This document shows, piece by piece, positions 20,001 to 32,859 of a stretch of 64,000 nucleotides of DNA. The stretch is from Verpa conica (lineage: Eukaryota; Ascomycota; Pezizomycetes; Pezizales; Morchellaceae): positions 744,001-808,000 of the forward strand of contig JAUFSD010000019.1 in assembly GCA_033030425.1 (NCBI GenBank). The letters are read 5' to 3'. Numbering within the stretch: position 1 is the first letter of the stretch; the number at the start of each line of letters is the position of its first letter. The notes under the pieces were generated by a model. The model worked only from the letters and a program-made list of their open reading frames with translations, did not search any database and had not been told where the DNA came from. The position numbers and the translations under genes are program-made.

Positions 20001-22950
20001 TCCCTCTTTCGGGGGGGGGGGGTATCTATAGTGATGCAGAACGATAAGCTCCTGTATCCTCCCCAGTGTTTAACTTATTGAAAATCAATATTATGAGAAA
20101 TTTTGATTATATACTTACAAAATCAGATCACCTTAAGACTCTTGCTCTATGGTGAGTAAATTCTTGGTTACAGCTCTCACGCTCGAGGCTGGGCGAGCAG
20201 GAGTAGGTTTACACAGTCAATATTCATGATTTCTCAGAAACTGGAAATTTAGTTATTAGCGTTAGACGGAGCCCTCGTATTAGAATACGGCTCAAACTGT
20301 CTTGTTCATTATGGGTAGCCCTCTGGAGTCCCTAACCCGAATTGCAAAGCAAGTCGATTCTTATCCAAAAACTTAGACTTAGGCTAGCCGCTCCCACTAA
20401 TTATTGGCATTTACTAGATTCTTCAGAATCTTCATTTTTCTTTTTAATATAGAGCTTTTTAGAGATAACCAATATTGTAGAGCATGAACTCAACCATCAC
20501 TCTAAAGTAACAAAAAAAACCTTTCTAGATTAAGCTCTCTCCTTGAATGAGAGTTTCCTTAAATCTTAAAAAATTTATGTTTGAGACCTACTAGTACAAT
20601 ACATATGATTAATTAGACCTGTAACTCTTTGGTGGATCAGAGGCTGAGTAGTGCGATAAATTCATCTAGAAATAACTTGTGTCTAAAAGATCAAAAAAAA
20701 CAACTCAAAGAATCAAAGATATTAATTACATATTTAAAAAAATTTCTCTATCTAGCTCTGGCTACGTCAACTACTTTCGGAGGAAAGTCATAACGTAGAG
20801 TTTAAAAAAGCAGATCTAAAGTTTTAGAGAGCGCGTAGAAAAATAAGTAGAAGTAAATCCCTCCGATAATAAGCACGACATTCTAAGTTACTAGTAACTC
20901 TTCATTTCCTCTTTACTCTACTTCTCATGGCCTTTACCGACTCTTTTCATAATCTGTTGTCTAGTCATCTCTTCTAGGAATAAGCCTACGTAAGATACGG
21001 ACTCCAGAGTCCTAAACGAAAATTTCCCACGGTATATAATACCACTGAAGGGGAGCCGAGCGGCCGTAAAAACAGCTAATTAGCAATAAATCCTAAAGCT
21101 ACGTACGTTTTTTATTCTTGAGGAGTACGATATTAAATGTACTTGAAACTATATGGGTAAAATTAAGTGCCAAAGAGTAGGTATGAATTCCCAACTAAGC
21201 TTTAAAGGAAATCAGGGTTATCATAATTTCCAGAGGTTGTAAAAGGCATATATATCAGGCAGGAAGGTTGGTACGTGTCTTGATGAGTGAAGGTAAATTT
21301 GTTGCTCTGAAAGCACAATTGCGCTTGGGAACTTATATGCTCTATTTTCCCTAAACAAACATATATAATTCATAGTGGTATGTATAATCATATAATTAAC
21401 GCCTCTTTGAGGACACCACTATCAGTGCTTCCATGGAGAGTGATTAGATTTATATATGTAATATTAATATAATAAATGAAAATAGTGAACTAGCAATCAT
21501 ATACACAAATTATCACCCACCAAATATACATAAAATAAAACACCTAACCCTCCAAGCTCTCGATCGCATCATATTCAAGCATATATATATCAGAACGAAC
21601 CTAGTATAGCGTTTATTTATTACTAATAAACTACTAGCCTTCGGAATTTTATCTTATAGCCAGCCCTATTTATTCTGATAAGGTTTATTTAGCCGCCTAT
21701 AACGTGGTATAACCGTTCTCGCTGCTTTACTAAACTTAATTAACCCGCGTAACCATTAGATCTATTGCTATTTCTACATACGAACAAGAGAGTAGAGGTA
21801 GTACTGTGGAGAGTAATGAGATACTAATAATACCCGTAGAAACATTCAGGCTACTTGGGTATAGTCATAAGTTGGACAACATGCACCCTTTGTTATATCG
21901 CTTGTTACACCTGTTATGGTCTCTCTAGTTAGATTTATGGCTATTGCAGGGAAATAATCTCTATAAGTGGCAACGTTAATTAATCTATTTCTTTCCGGTA
22001 AACCTAAAACCCTTTAAATTAATCAAGGTTTCCTCGGCGTATTGCACAAGGCAAAACGGTCTAAGATCTTGCCTTAAGGTAGAAGGCACACGAGATCAAA
22101 AAACCCTAGAATACCGTATTGCTCTTCTAGAAGCTCTTCGCCAAAAATACCGGGTATGTCTCACTTTATACACTATAGAAACATCTTGGCTGTCTAAATC
22201 CCAGTGCCAGCCTAAGGCGATTACAGAAAGTATAGCATGCATATACCCCATAATTAACCCATGTACTAATCACTAATAATAGTAATGTATATATAACCGA
22301 TCAAGTTAAGGCAAATCTTCCACGAGGAAATGCTTCTCCTAGTTTGCTGATTCGCTGACAGTCTGCCTTGTGGACTACATTAGTTATACAAACGGGAGAG
22401 AAGACCGAGAGGATGGCTCAGCAAATGGGGGGAGTTGCATGACTCTTCGTATATCGATGTAAGACGGATACTCACCCGCAATAATTGACAGTAGGACAAT
22501 GGCCTTTAAACATATTAGAGCTACCAACCCTGGCCGAACCATAGTAATGGTACCAGTAGAACCCCCCCCCCCCCGTCAGAGCTCCTTAGAATTGGTGGAC
22601 ACTTGTTATCGAATCTATCAGGTGACTCACTTTCGTATATCAGAACTTCCACCCTCTTCTTGGCTTAATCTAATATTATCACAATAACTAGAATACCGGG
22701 AATTAAACATATCGTCGAGTGATTATATATGATGAAATACCATAACTTAATAAAGTCCAACTAAGCCAGTTGAGTCTTAAGGTTTACTGCGCATAAGTTT
22801 GATTTACCCGCGCTTAGATTCTAAGGCTGTAGCCTAAGATGCAAGGCTATACTACACTACTTCGCCTAATGATCCACCGATCCTTGATTCACATAAGTCT
22901 ATAAGGTATACTTTAATATTTTGGGGGGTGAATTCTAATTTACAAGCTCT
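17062..22950. other. AT-rich gene desert
   Basis: No ORF with coding character on either strand across nearly 6 kb; stops are dense in all frames. There are long A/T tracts, a G12 run near 20020, a C15 run near 22562 and an octanucleotide repeat at 18781-18812. It could be decayed transposon DNA, but no end structures or protein remnants were recognised. Confidence 0.55.
18781..18812. repeat. Octanucleotide tandem repeat (ATTCGATA)n
   Basis: Four copies of ATTCGATA, the last with one mismatch. Confidence 0.85.
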
Positions 22951-25900
22951 GCACTGCCATCCCGCTCCTCTGGGGTTCAGTCAGCATGGTACGTGATGCG
23001 TGACTGACCCTCTGAGCAAAGTAATACACACACAATATATTGTTATTTTAACGGTAAATATGCGGGTATTTGCGATTAAACACTTAAACGCCCTGCTTAG
23101 AAAGAGCATCGCTTAGCGCAAGTCTCGTACGAGATATTTTCATCACCATAATACCGACCCTAAGAAGAACTAATTTCAGAGAGACATGATTTAATAAACA
23201 AAGTCACAAATTTCTCAGACTTACGAGGGGTCCCCGGCCTGAGATATTCGATCAAACTCTAGCGATTAAGCGGTCTATCAACATGGTTACAATAGGCGAG
23301 TCACTTTCCGTGGGTAAAACTAAACTAGGGTCATATATGCAATGTTTTACGTAGTAGGCATAGTAGGCTTACTTGCATCTGCTTAAAGGCATTCTATCAC
23401 ACCCGCCCGAGCGTTCGACTCTTCCTTGGGACGTGCACGCTCCAGCGGTACCGTTGGATCCTTAGAAGTACGGGCCCCATGGAGGTGTTATGCCGGCAAT
23501 TACAAGGGTAATATCACTCGAACATTAGCCTTTACCGAGGGTCCCGGCCGATCAAATTTCGCGGAGAGCTTTTATACCAATACATACCCGAGGATATTAG
23601 TAAAAGGGGGGAATTTTAGAGATTTCTGGGTCGTTTAACATAGATGATATATAGATCTGCGACTTTCGGATAGGCAAGCGTTTTTATCCTAGATTTTTGA
23701 CCGGAGAAACCAAGGACTAGGTCTATGGTTATTCGATTTAAAATGCTCGGTCCGGGATATGGATTGCGGGGTCCTCCACTCTACGAAATCGCTACATCCT
23801 GACACGAATACTGTTTTCCGAGAAATAGGCAGGTTTCATTAATGTAAGAATATTGCCATTTCAGGTACAGTTATCGGAATATAGCACAGTTCGTAGGAGC
23901 CATAACAGAAAGGTAATGCCGCTCGGTAATATATAATCACGCTGCTAGTCTGCCGTAATTAAAGAATTACAAAGCGCTGGGGGTTATTCCGAGCCTGGGC
24001 TTAACTTTGTACTAGCTAGTCGACTAAGATGATAAACAAGTTGTGAATACCTACCACTTTCAATCGTTTACGTGACATTAGTCATCGGCACCACTTTTTG
24101 TCTATCAATTTTGATGGCTCCCATCCCCTCGGTTGGGGGCCTTTTACGTTACCCCCGCGTGCACTATATGCCTGTTCCTATGGCTTCTTTTGATTTAATA
24201 CTCCATTCTTTGCCCCTTTCAGGACTCTTTTACTATTCTCGGCGACGGAATGATGCCTATTCCCCCTTAGGTGAAGATAATCACGAAAGTCAGTCATTAT
24301 CAATCAGCTCCGGAGATGTAAACAACTAAACACCAGGGATCCTAATCTAGAAACTACAATCCCCTTATTCTTATTTGGTTACGACATCCACTTGCACGAT
24401 CAACAAAAGACACAAGGTAGCGACCAAGAAATCATAAAAAGTTTATACTGCGCCTCAGTCGCTGTCATATCATTTTTACCTTGGCTTCTTCCCTGTACAT
24501 CCGCGTATGCCGGCTATCCCAGAGTCTTGGGTGATATTAGTGTGCAACACCAAAGAGGAGCAAAAATACTCAGCCCATGTAGATTAGAAAAGGATCGATT
24601 CGATGACCCATCACGATAAATACATGTGCCCAGCCAAGTATTAGCGCCTGGGCAGACATTACGTACACTTTGGTAGTCTACCTAGCACATATCATAAGTC
24701 TCATAACATCATAGACCTCTCATTCATTCACACGATATCACTAGGTAGATCATGTGTGTGTGTTCTTTCTGACTCGATTGTCTCGGAGACTTTCCAAAAT
24801 CTGGTAAAAAGGCCTTCGGGACCCCATTTTTGTCTACCTCACCGGCTGACATTCCTATTAAACAAGTGTTTTATTTGTTTTATACTTTGAGCGAATCGAA
24901 CTATCTTTCTTCGCTGACCGGTTTGGTGGTGAGGTGTTTAGTTTTTGGTTTTGGTCCAAGATTAGAGGACACTGCTTGTGATATTTCCAGTCACTATGAC
25001 AGGGTAGTTGCCTAGTCCTTGCTCAAATCACAGCCCTTATGGAATGTTCAGCACTTTGAAATAGAAACAAGCTTATTCCCTCAGAATTCAGCTTGTAAGA
25101 GGTAGAACCTCTCATGACTGGGAGAAAAGCCTGCTTTAATACAACAGCCCCGTTGCCCCTCCCTTCAGTAGCACAAATAAGAGGAGAAATGCAAAAAAAG
25201 GTCTCAGTACCAAAACAACCAACCTGCAGGTCTGAGTTTCCAGAAGCCCAATCGACTTTGAACGAATTGTTTTAATTAGGGGCAAACGAACTTGAAGGCC
25301 CCGATCCTATTGAGACTATAGGTTATCCTATTGGAAGGTGTCTCAACGGTTATGCCAGGATCCCGGTGAGAACTTTATTAGTAGCCCCAAAGGTGCAGTT
25401 AGGCTGCATGCTGCAGCCCTGTGCAGTCTTTAATCATGTGTGTGGGGGCGAGACCACGAGGCTCTTCATGAAGCGAGGGTTTGGCCATCTGGGATAAGCT
25501 CGCGAGGGTTCTTGGGATGCTAATCAAGAACAAATCGGCCTATTTAATTGATAGGCCAGAATTGAGACCTTCGGAGTTCGGAGAGGTATGCGAGTGCGAC
25601 AAACGGTTACACCGGTATGGGCTAACTTGAAGTGAGCTGAGTTGGCTCTCTAGGGTGAGAAACATGAGACAATTGCTTATTTACCTCACTGTACCTTACA
25701 GAATTACACAAATTGCCAAAAAAGAAGAAAATTAGATTTTTACTTGTATCCAATTTTATTTATTACCTGTGAGTACAGGCTGGCTAGCATAAGCATATCA
25801 TAAGCCCTATAGGTCCTGGTATTATTCACCGGCCTGCATACATGTGCATACATACGCACATGGTCATTGGATGACCCGGTCGATATCTCTCATGTAAGAC

Positions 25901-27271
25901 AACCGATTCCACGCCGATGAACGGCGAAAAAGAAGCGTAAATGATTTTCCATGAGGCTCTATTGTCACGAGGTGGCAAAGTAGCCGTCACTCCAAGACTT
26001 GGGGCCATCTATTCATGTTGTCTCATTCGCGTGGTTCCCTCTGTCGCTCAATCATCTTGATGCGGTTCCATGCATGAGTTACTGCTAGTTCAGAGTCATT
26101 CCAACTGTGAGCCCGAGTACTAAGGGCTCTAGGCCCCCTCCCCTCCTAATAATTAGCCGCGTCCGACTCTTACGGTACTACATGTTTAGGCATCCACGTT
26201 GAATTCCTGGCCTGTAATCTCCTCCCGATCCACGTAGCAAGTCGGTCGCAAATGAAGGGCGGCTTCATGTACATATTCAGACATAACCTACCCGCTTCTG
26301 CGAATATTACCGGTAGTTGGGCCGAGCTAGGCCGCGGTAGTTTCTGTCGTAACGCACTCTGCGGGTAAGACGCCCCTATCTAGCGGCCGCGATCGCGCTG
26401 CTTGTCAACCCTCACTATCTCGTGATCGAAACCCCCCCTCCTGATCTCTGTTTTTGTGGTTGCTTTTTCGGGCGCTTGATAGCGGGTTCTAAGCGGATGG
26501 GGCATCGAGCCGGCACAGCCGCACGGAACCACAGGGCGCGCCTGAAGACCAAAGAGCACCACTCTATCTGTGCCACAAGGAAAAAGCGCTGAGATGAGGG
26601 GAGCCATAACACAGATAGTAGAACCCCGGAGCCTTTTACTTTATACTAGGTCATATCGGATGGAAGATCAGTATGATCTGCCTCCGTCGTGAACCAGTGG
26701 GTACCACGGGTGTGGCTGCGGCGCTCGGCCAGTCCGATGGTACTGTCGCATGTGGTTTTCGGAAATCTCAGTGATTCCTTTTACATAAGTAAGCGTGAAC
26801 CGAGATTGTCGAGAGGCGGAGAGTGGGCCGCTTTTGAGGAATGCATTGAATTTCAACCTGCCCTAGTATCTAATGTATACATGACAGTGAGATATCCCCC
26901 TCTCTCAAAAAATGTACGCCGTACAGCAAAAAAACCCAGCCGCATAAGCGAGTGACCAAACCGCCCACCCCAATCCTGTTTTCCCCGAAGCCATGACCAG
27001 ACATTGTAGTAGTATAAACAAAGTAAATGATGTAAACCTGCACCGTACCATTTTGGCAAGAAATGAATGTAAAAAAGAAAAATGCAAAATAATGCAAAGA
27101 AAAGAAAAGAAAAGTCCCAAACCCAGTAAAGGAAAATGCGCCAGGCCTCTAAGTATGATACTCCAATCCAGATATAATCTCCCAGCAGAAGGAAAGACAT
27201 TACACCATTGTACAAAACAATACAAAAGAAATTATGAAAGTAAACAAGATTTTTTTTTAAAAAAAGCATGA
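22951..27271. other. Gene desert of more balanced composition
   Basis: From about 22.95 to 26.65 kb the sequence is richer in G, C and CpG than the AT-rich desert before it, has few long homopolymers, and still has no coding ORF. From about 26.85 kb it turns T/A-biased, consistent with the 3' UTR of the zinc-finger gene on the minus strand; the 141-codon Leu/Phe-rich minus ORF there (26853-27278) is a UTR artefact. Confidence 0.45.
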
Positions 27272-28565
27272 TCACCACATTGTTGTCGCGGCCTTTTGAA
27301 TGGGGACAATATCTGAGAGTGGTGGTAAATGGGAAGACATCCCATTATCGTAGTGGTTTTGTCGTATTTGAGAATCGTACCCCATGTTTGAGAAGGCATC
27401 TTCACGTTGCTGCATTGAACTGTAGAAGCTGAGCGCTTGCGAGTTCCACACTATAGGCTTGTTCTTATTTGCCCTGGATGCAATATCGACCCGCTTAGGA
27501 CAACCATCATCTTCGTGTCTAGTAGATAAATGTTAGAAATCAAGTACATTTCAAGGGCTATGATGGCGTGTTCTCTTACCTTCTTAGTGTGTCTTTGCGA
27601 GCAAACATGTTATTGCAAAGCTCACAGCGGAATTTCTTCTCTTTTGCGTGGACCTGAGAAAATTATTAGTTATTGTGCAACTAGAGAGAGTAAGCTACAA
27701 AAGATAAACTTACACAAGCTTGATGTCTAGTCAAATCAGTTCTCCTTACAAACGCCTTTTTACATTCCTCAACACGGCAGACATGCGGTCTCGGCCTATC
27801 AGGGTCGTGGGTCTCCAAGTGCGCGTTGTAGTTCCATATCCTTGAGAAGTACTTTCCACACTTGTTGCAGTGGAAGTTCGCCTCGCTGGGGTCCGTCAAA
27901 CGCCTCTTCTTCCTGTCCCTCGGCGCACTAGATGGTGCTGGCGAGCCTTCATATGAGCTATGCATATCCACAACCGAGGAAACATCAGCGCTCCTTGCAC
28001 GCTTCATAGAGCGGATACCGAGACCATGATCCTGAAACTCGTGGTCGTCCATAAACCCACTTCCCATTACTGGAATGTTGTGAGGGTCCTCAGCGCGGAG
28101 GATATCCTCAAGGAAGAGTGGTGGAGGAGATGCAGAAGCATGGCTTTGAAGCATGCTTGCATCATTCGACATCCAGATGCCTGGCAGGCTAGGATCCATT
28201 GGGAGCTTGTCCTGGGTGTCTTGGTGGTAGTGGTTCATGGGAGACATCAGGCCTTCTGAAGCTGGGGGCGACAGAGGAGAGTTGGATCGGCCGTGGTGGT
28301 GGTGATGATGGTTGTGGTATTCAGCTTGCATGTGACTGAAAGAATGCTCCTGCTGGGGAGGAGATGGCAATGAATGGTGTGGTCTTAGGTGGTCGTGAAG
28401 TGAGCGATGTGAAAGGGACGGAGATACTGAGTGTATGCTTCTGGGATGAGACTGATCTCTTGTACCCCGAGACCAAGTTTCCTGAGACATTGGTGGAGTA
28501 TGATAACCGAGTGCTGAGCTTTGCTGAGTCGGTGTGTATGAATGGGGGGAGAGGTGAGAAGCCAT
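27272..28565 (-). CDS. C2H2 zinc-finger transcription factor
   Basis: Three exons on the minus strand: 28565-27714, 27653-27580 and 27518-27272 (introns 60 and 61 bp, GTAAGT...CAG and GTAAGA...TAG), giving 390 residues. The N-terminal 190 residues are Ser/Pro/His-rich with an HHHHHHH run (about residue 86) and look disordered. A basic RKKRR stretch precedes three fingers at about 230-315: FHCNKCGKYFSRIWNYNAH...H; HVCRVEECKKAFVRRTDLTRH...H (split by intron 1); FRCELCNNMFARKDTLRRHEDDGC, whose last ligand is Cys (CCHC). Probably a nuclear DNA-binding regulator of a Pezizomycotina-specific type; I cannot name the orthologue. Start is the first Met of a long open exon preceded by a TATTTATTTTATTT-like leader. 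Confidence 0.88.
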
Positions 28566-29387
28566 ATGTATTTATTTTATTTTTTTGACCAACGATGGGT
28601 AGGTACGGGGGGGTTGCTATGTAACTTATGTTGTTCCTTGGTTGTGGTATATTGCTTTTTGGTAAAAAAAAAAAAGATGTGAGATGTGCACTGTTCGCCG
28701 GAGGCCACTGGATGTATATGTGCTGAAATCTGAACCCACTATCGTATGAATTTGACAGATGGTTTGGAGGGAATCGGCGAGTTTTAAAGTTCGAGGCTCA
28801 ACGGGTTGATTGTGCTTGTGCTTGTCACTGCTTGAGGCGAAAAAAAGAATGCGGGGAGAGATTCCATGGAGTCATTTTGTAGTTGAGCACCTACATGCTG
28901 CAGCAGCCGTAGAGTACCATAAGGCAGAGGGGGTGGTGGGCTGGGTACCCTCACCGGACTCCATGGGGATGGATGGGGTGGTGTCGAGCCAGCCCAGTCG
29001 GTAGTGAGGTGAGTGGTCGTGCGGCGGGGCCCGCGAGCAGCCCCCCTGTCATTACCCGCAGGCCCTCAAGCATCCGCTTCAACTGCAGCCGATTCGAGGC
29101 GGACGGGTCAGGCGCGCTCTGGAGCGAGCTGGACCCACGGCTTGTTGGTGTGTGGTGGTTTTGGACCAAACAGCGCGGTGAATGTTTCGCGCCGGGCGTC
29201 AATGCAACCCCCACCCCGCGAGCTTTTCATGCACGCGTTAGTGTAAAATGCAGGCGCTGCAAACCGCACATCCACATCCATGCCCGCTATTCAGGTTTTT
29301 CGCTCTCATTATCTCATTATACTCTATTCTGTTCATTCCTGGTATTCCATACACTCTTATCTTGGCCACCCTACACCTAAATCTTAC
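28566..29387. other. Intergenic: zinc-finger gene promoter and Yvc1 3' flank
   Basis: Upstream sequence of the C2H2 gene, GC-rich from about 28900 to 29240, with a poly-A run at 28664-28675. Short ORFs on the plus strand (28973-29380, 29248-29703) overlap the Yvc1 tail in antisense and are not called. Confidence 0.5.
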
Positions 29388-32300
29388 TTACGTACTTCTC
29401 TGCGCAAGGACCTCGTCAAACTTGCGGCTCAAGTCCTCGATCGCACAGCGTAGTTGCCGTAGCTCCTCGTCTCTACCACCATACAGTCCATCGCTGCGAT
29501 TATGCGCATATGGCGCTCTCATGTCCCCCAAAGCTGATTCTCCATCGTGTCGGTCATCGAGCCTTATGCTACTTGCAGAGCTTCTAAGCGCAGCCCCCGC
29601 TTGGAATCCTCCTCCACCACCTAAGCCCAGCCTCCCCCCAGCTAAGCGCCCTGCCCATTCCGGGTATCGGTCTGGTCTCCGATTAAGCGGCCTGATTCCA
29701 TGACCAAATGGATGTTTTTTAGTGGAGCTAGGCCCCCATGCAGTGTGACGAGTCTCATTTTCCGGCCACAAGCTTTCATAAAGCATGATTGCAGCGACCT
29801 ACAAATCACTTGATTTAAGCGACCTAATCTAGAGGTATGATTCAGACTAGAACAATTAACTCACAAATGGAAAATGTGAAAATTTCAGAAGCGCGATCCT
29901 GAATCTGCGCAACCGGCCAGCGGAGACGAATAAACGTAGAGGTCGCAACAGGACAAGTGGCAAAAGATTCTAAAACAAAGTTATTAATCTTAAACAACAA
30001 AATTACCTTGCAGTAAAACTAACCAGTGGTGGATAATAAACAACCAAGCGATTGCTAGTTGAGGCTTCCATTACCATAATCGAGAACCTAGCCGCAGATG
30101 TTAGCTGTAATACCCGGTAGAGCATCTCATAAATGTAGTTACATGAATAGGTATTCCTCTCTGCCCAGTAAAGTTAGCCTTAGAGCCCAATCTCACTTTG
30201 AGGAGCAAGCGCCGCATGATAATTACCTAGCGTTATTCATCATCTATAAAGTAATTAGCCGCCTTGTCTTAAGAGAATTGAGATTAGAAATTAATAAAAA
30301 TTTGATCTCACGTTTGTCAAGCTATTCGACAGCAAACTAATCAAGGATGTGATCAACAGGATATTCGTAAGTGTAACGAAAACCAACTTTTGATAGGTTA
30401 ATTCAGGTATGATTAGGCCGAGTTAGAATTTCCCTTGGAGAATGACCATCTACTCACCATAAGTGGTGGTCCCATAACAGGCGATATCTACCGCGAGCGC
30501 GCCTAATGTGAGTTGTGACTACAGCAAAGCAGGCGCGGATCTATGTACTGCACCTCTCTCATTACGTCCTAGAGCGTGCGTTAGCCCGAATTAACATCCC
30601 TGTGTGAGGCTGAATGCAACCTACAAAACCAACACTATTCTACATGGGATACGGGTATGATCAGCAACAACGCATTAATTTCGGATGCTGGCCCTGTCGG
30701 GGCAGCGCTTACCGAACCAAAGAAAACTACCAAACCGGTCAGCATAATATTCTATTTTTACTAACAACTGGTGGGTCCAAACCTTTTACGAGGATCCACG
30801 ACATCTGCGATAGGGTAAACGTTTCTCGTGCAAGCAGCGAAAAGGTCGTTAAGAATCCTGACCCATATTTAGCGAGGCAATCAGAAGTGGGCGAAGTCCC
30901 CTGTAACCTACCAAGATAAAGAATTGCGACCTACACTATACCGTTAGTATATCTGATCGATGTGACGTGCTCGGAGGGTAGGAAGAATAGAGTTTCCTCA
31001 AGCGATAACACCCCCCCAATCTGGCTTTAGGAAGGCGAAGCAAGAGCCGCAACTCACCAGGATTAGAAACTTCAAGAAATCTTTTGTCATTTGTTTCAAG
31101 CAAGGTATCAAGACTCCTGGGTTAACAGTCAGATGCAGGGTTTACTTAGGTGTTTCATCATTGAGTTCGTACCAAAATAAGGATTTAAAGATAGTAAAGA
31201 ACAGACACTAAAATTTGATAGCTGTTAGTAGAGAAAGTCCAACCTAGGGCGTAGTAAACCTTTACCGCGGAATTAGTAACAATGCCTCAAGTGACAGTAT
31301 ATCAAAAGCAGTATCAACTATCTTATCGCTATCCTTGACCAACCCGATGATTCCTGTGAAAATTAATGAGCGCAAGATTAAATTCTTAAACAGGAAATAC
31401 ATACTAATAACCAGAAATGCAACTGCAATTAGGATGATACACAAATCCCATATGCTCCAAAAATCAGCGGCGTAGAACGCCGTTCCTGCATCCCTGATGG
31501 AAGATATCTCATCAACAGCAAATGCAATAAAGAACACAATTAGGGCACCCTCCATCCCAGTAAAATGGAATGGGTCTCTTTCAATTAAAACGCCGTAATA
31601 CAATGCAAGCAGGCATGCAAAGAAGAACGCTTCGAAGGCCTTCTGATATTTTGGGACTCTCAACCGGCAGAACGGATCCGCTTTCCTGGAAAGCCAAGTA
31701 TGTAAGTCAGGGGCTATTGCAGATTCTAGAAGGTCAAAAGAAGCTCCTTGCCTTTTGGTGTAGAAGTGGGGCTTTTTTGACCCGTCAACGTCCAGCGATT
31801 TCCAAAAGGAGATTCTTCCATCCCAGCTAGAATTTTACACATCAGTATTAGGAAATTCCGCTCGATACTTCTAGACTCTTTGGAACATACATTGCATTGA
31901 TCATACGTTGTACCTGTATTAGTGCCGTCAGCCGATAATCCCGTTAATTTGTGTTAGTAAAACTTACTGGCCGATGCGAGAGAAACTTCTTTGCATCTGC
32001 TAGGATAGCAATCTCTAAAGTGTTTAGCCCGGCAAAAGATGCTATACTAACACATTCCATCTCATTTGAACAAGTCCTTCTAATATTCGTACTATCCAAT
32101 AGCCCTGATGATTCCCCTGCAGCTTCCGGGTCTTCTGGTTCAGATTGGGGTTCCAACGGAGGCAACTCGTAGCAAAGATACTCTAGGGCATCATTTGCCG
32201 AAAGAAATGACATCAAGTCCAACGCTACGAACTCAGAAGCTAACGCCCTGCTAGCCCCTAACCCATGGCCACCATCCGCAAGTTCTTCAGCCGAAAAGTG

Positions 32301-32859
32301 TGCTTTGCACCAACTATTCAATCATACACATAATCAAAGTATCAGTTTTTAATCAATTATTGATTTTTATGTGTAAAAGAAAGCAATTTGTCTATAAAAA
32401 GCAGGGGGGTGGGGCAAGGGTTTGTGCAATTAATGGGTTCACGTTATGCACTCACAGTAAAGCCGCGACCGTAGCTGGATTATGGCCTGCAAGTATAACA
32501 AAAAGCAATTTACCCGTAAGTAAAAATGAAAACGGCTGCAGAAATTATATTGGATAAGCAATCTTACCCTTGTCTGTAAGTTGGCTGCAGAGCCGCGTCG
32601 TCACAGGGGAAAGTTTGAGAGTGCTGAGATTTTGTGGTGTGTCGATGTTTTCGATAACTATTTTGTGTAACATCCCCGTCAGCAGCCTAGACAACCAAGC
32701 CGGTGACAATATGGAAACCCTACAGTAGTCCTTCAAGTTCTCGCAAAGCTCGGCAAAGCTCATGTCGTCCTTTACGACAGTTGGTGTCGACGGCGTGACT
32801 GGCCTTTCTTCTCCCGCGTGCTGCATGGAGTGAAATGAAATCGGTCTTTTTGACGGCAT
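29388..32859 (-). CDS. yvc1: Yvc1-type vacuolar TRP calcium channel, pore exon(s) not found
   Basis: Minus-strand exons: 32859-32568, 32486-32456 (31 bp), 32313-31968, 31913-31891 (23-bp microexon), 31826-31266, 31207-31173, 31116-31058; then a gap; then 30087-30024, 29969-29865, 29798-29388. All listed junctions keep phase except across the gap. Family text: cytosolic N-region with KKFLSHRPVQRMINAIWDG, then FCRLRVPKYQKAFEAFFF, TM segments (YYGVLIERDPFHF; DFWSIWDLCIILIAVAFLV), SLEALLLIPRVCSLLSLNPY, and after the gap MEASTSNRLVVYYPPLNLLP and a C-terminal coiled coil. Yvc1 releases vacuolar Ca2+ under hyperosmotic stress. About 90-100 residues expected between FLKFLIL and MEASTSN (last TM helices and pore) have no coding counterpart in 30.1-31.05 kb. 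Exact acceptor of the 30087 exon is uncertain. Confidence 0.85.
30100..31050. other. Anomalous non-coding block inside Yvc1
   Basis: About 0.95 kb between the donor at 31057 (GTGAGT, minus strand) and the next recognisable exon. All three minus frames are full of stops and none matches the conserved Yvc1 pore (no GSSYLGFD-like text). It is far longer than any intron in this window. Composition is even (I count roughly 43% GC in 30121-30960). It may be an insertion that replaced the exon, a misassembly, or filler for an assembly gap. Confidence 0.6.

Noticed and set aside
26853..27278. 141-codon minus-strand ORF rich in Leu/Phe/Trp, resembling a membrane protein
   Set aside because: It lies directly after the stop of the zinc-finger gene on the same strand in T-rich UTR-like DNA; hydrophobicity follows from T-rich codons.
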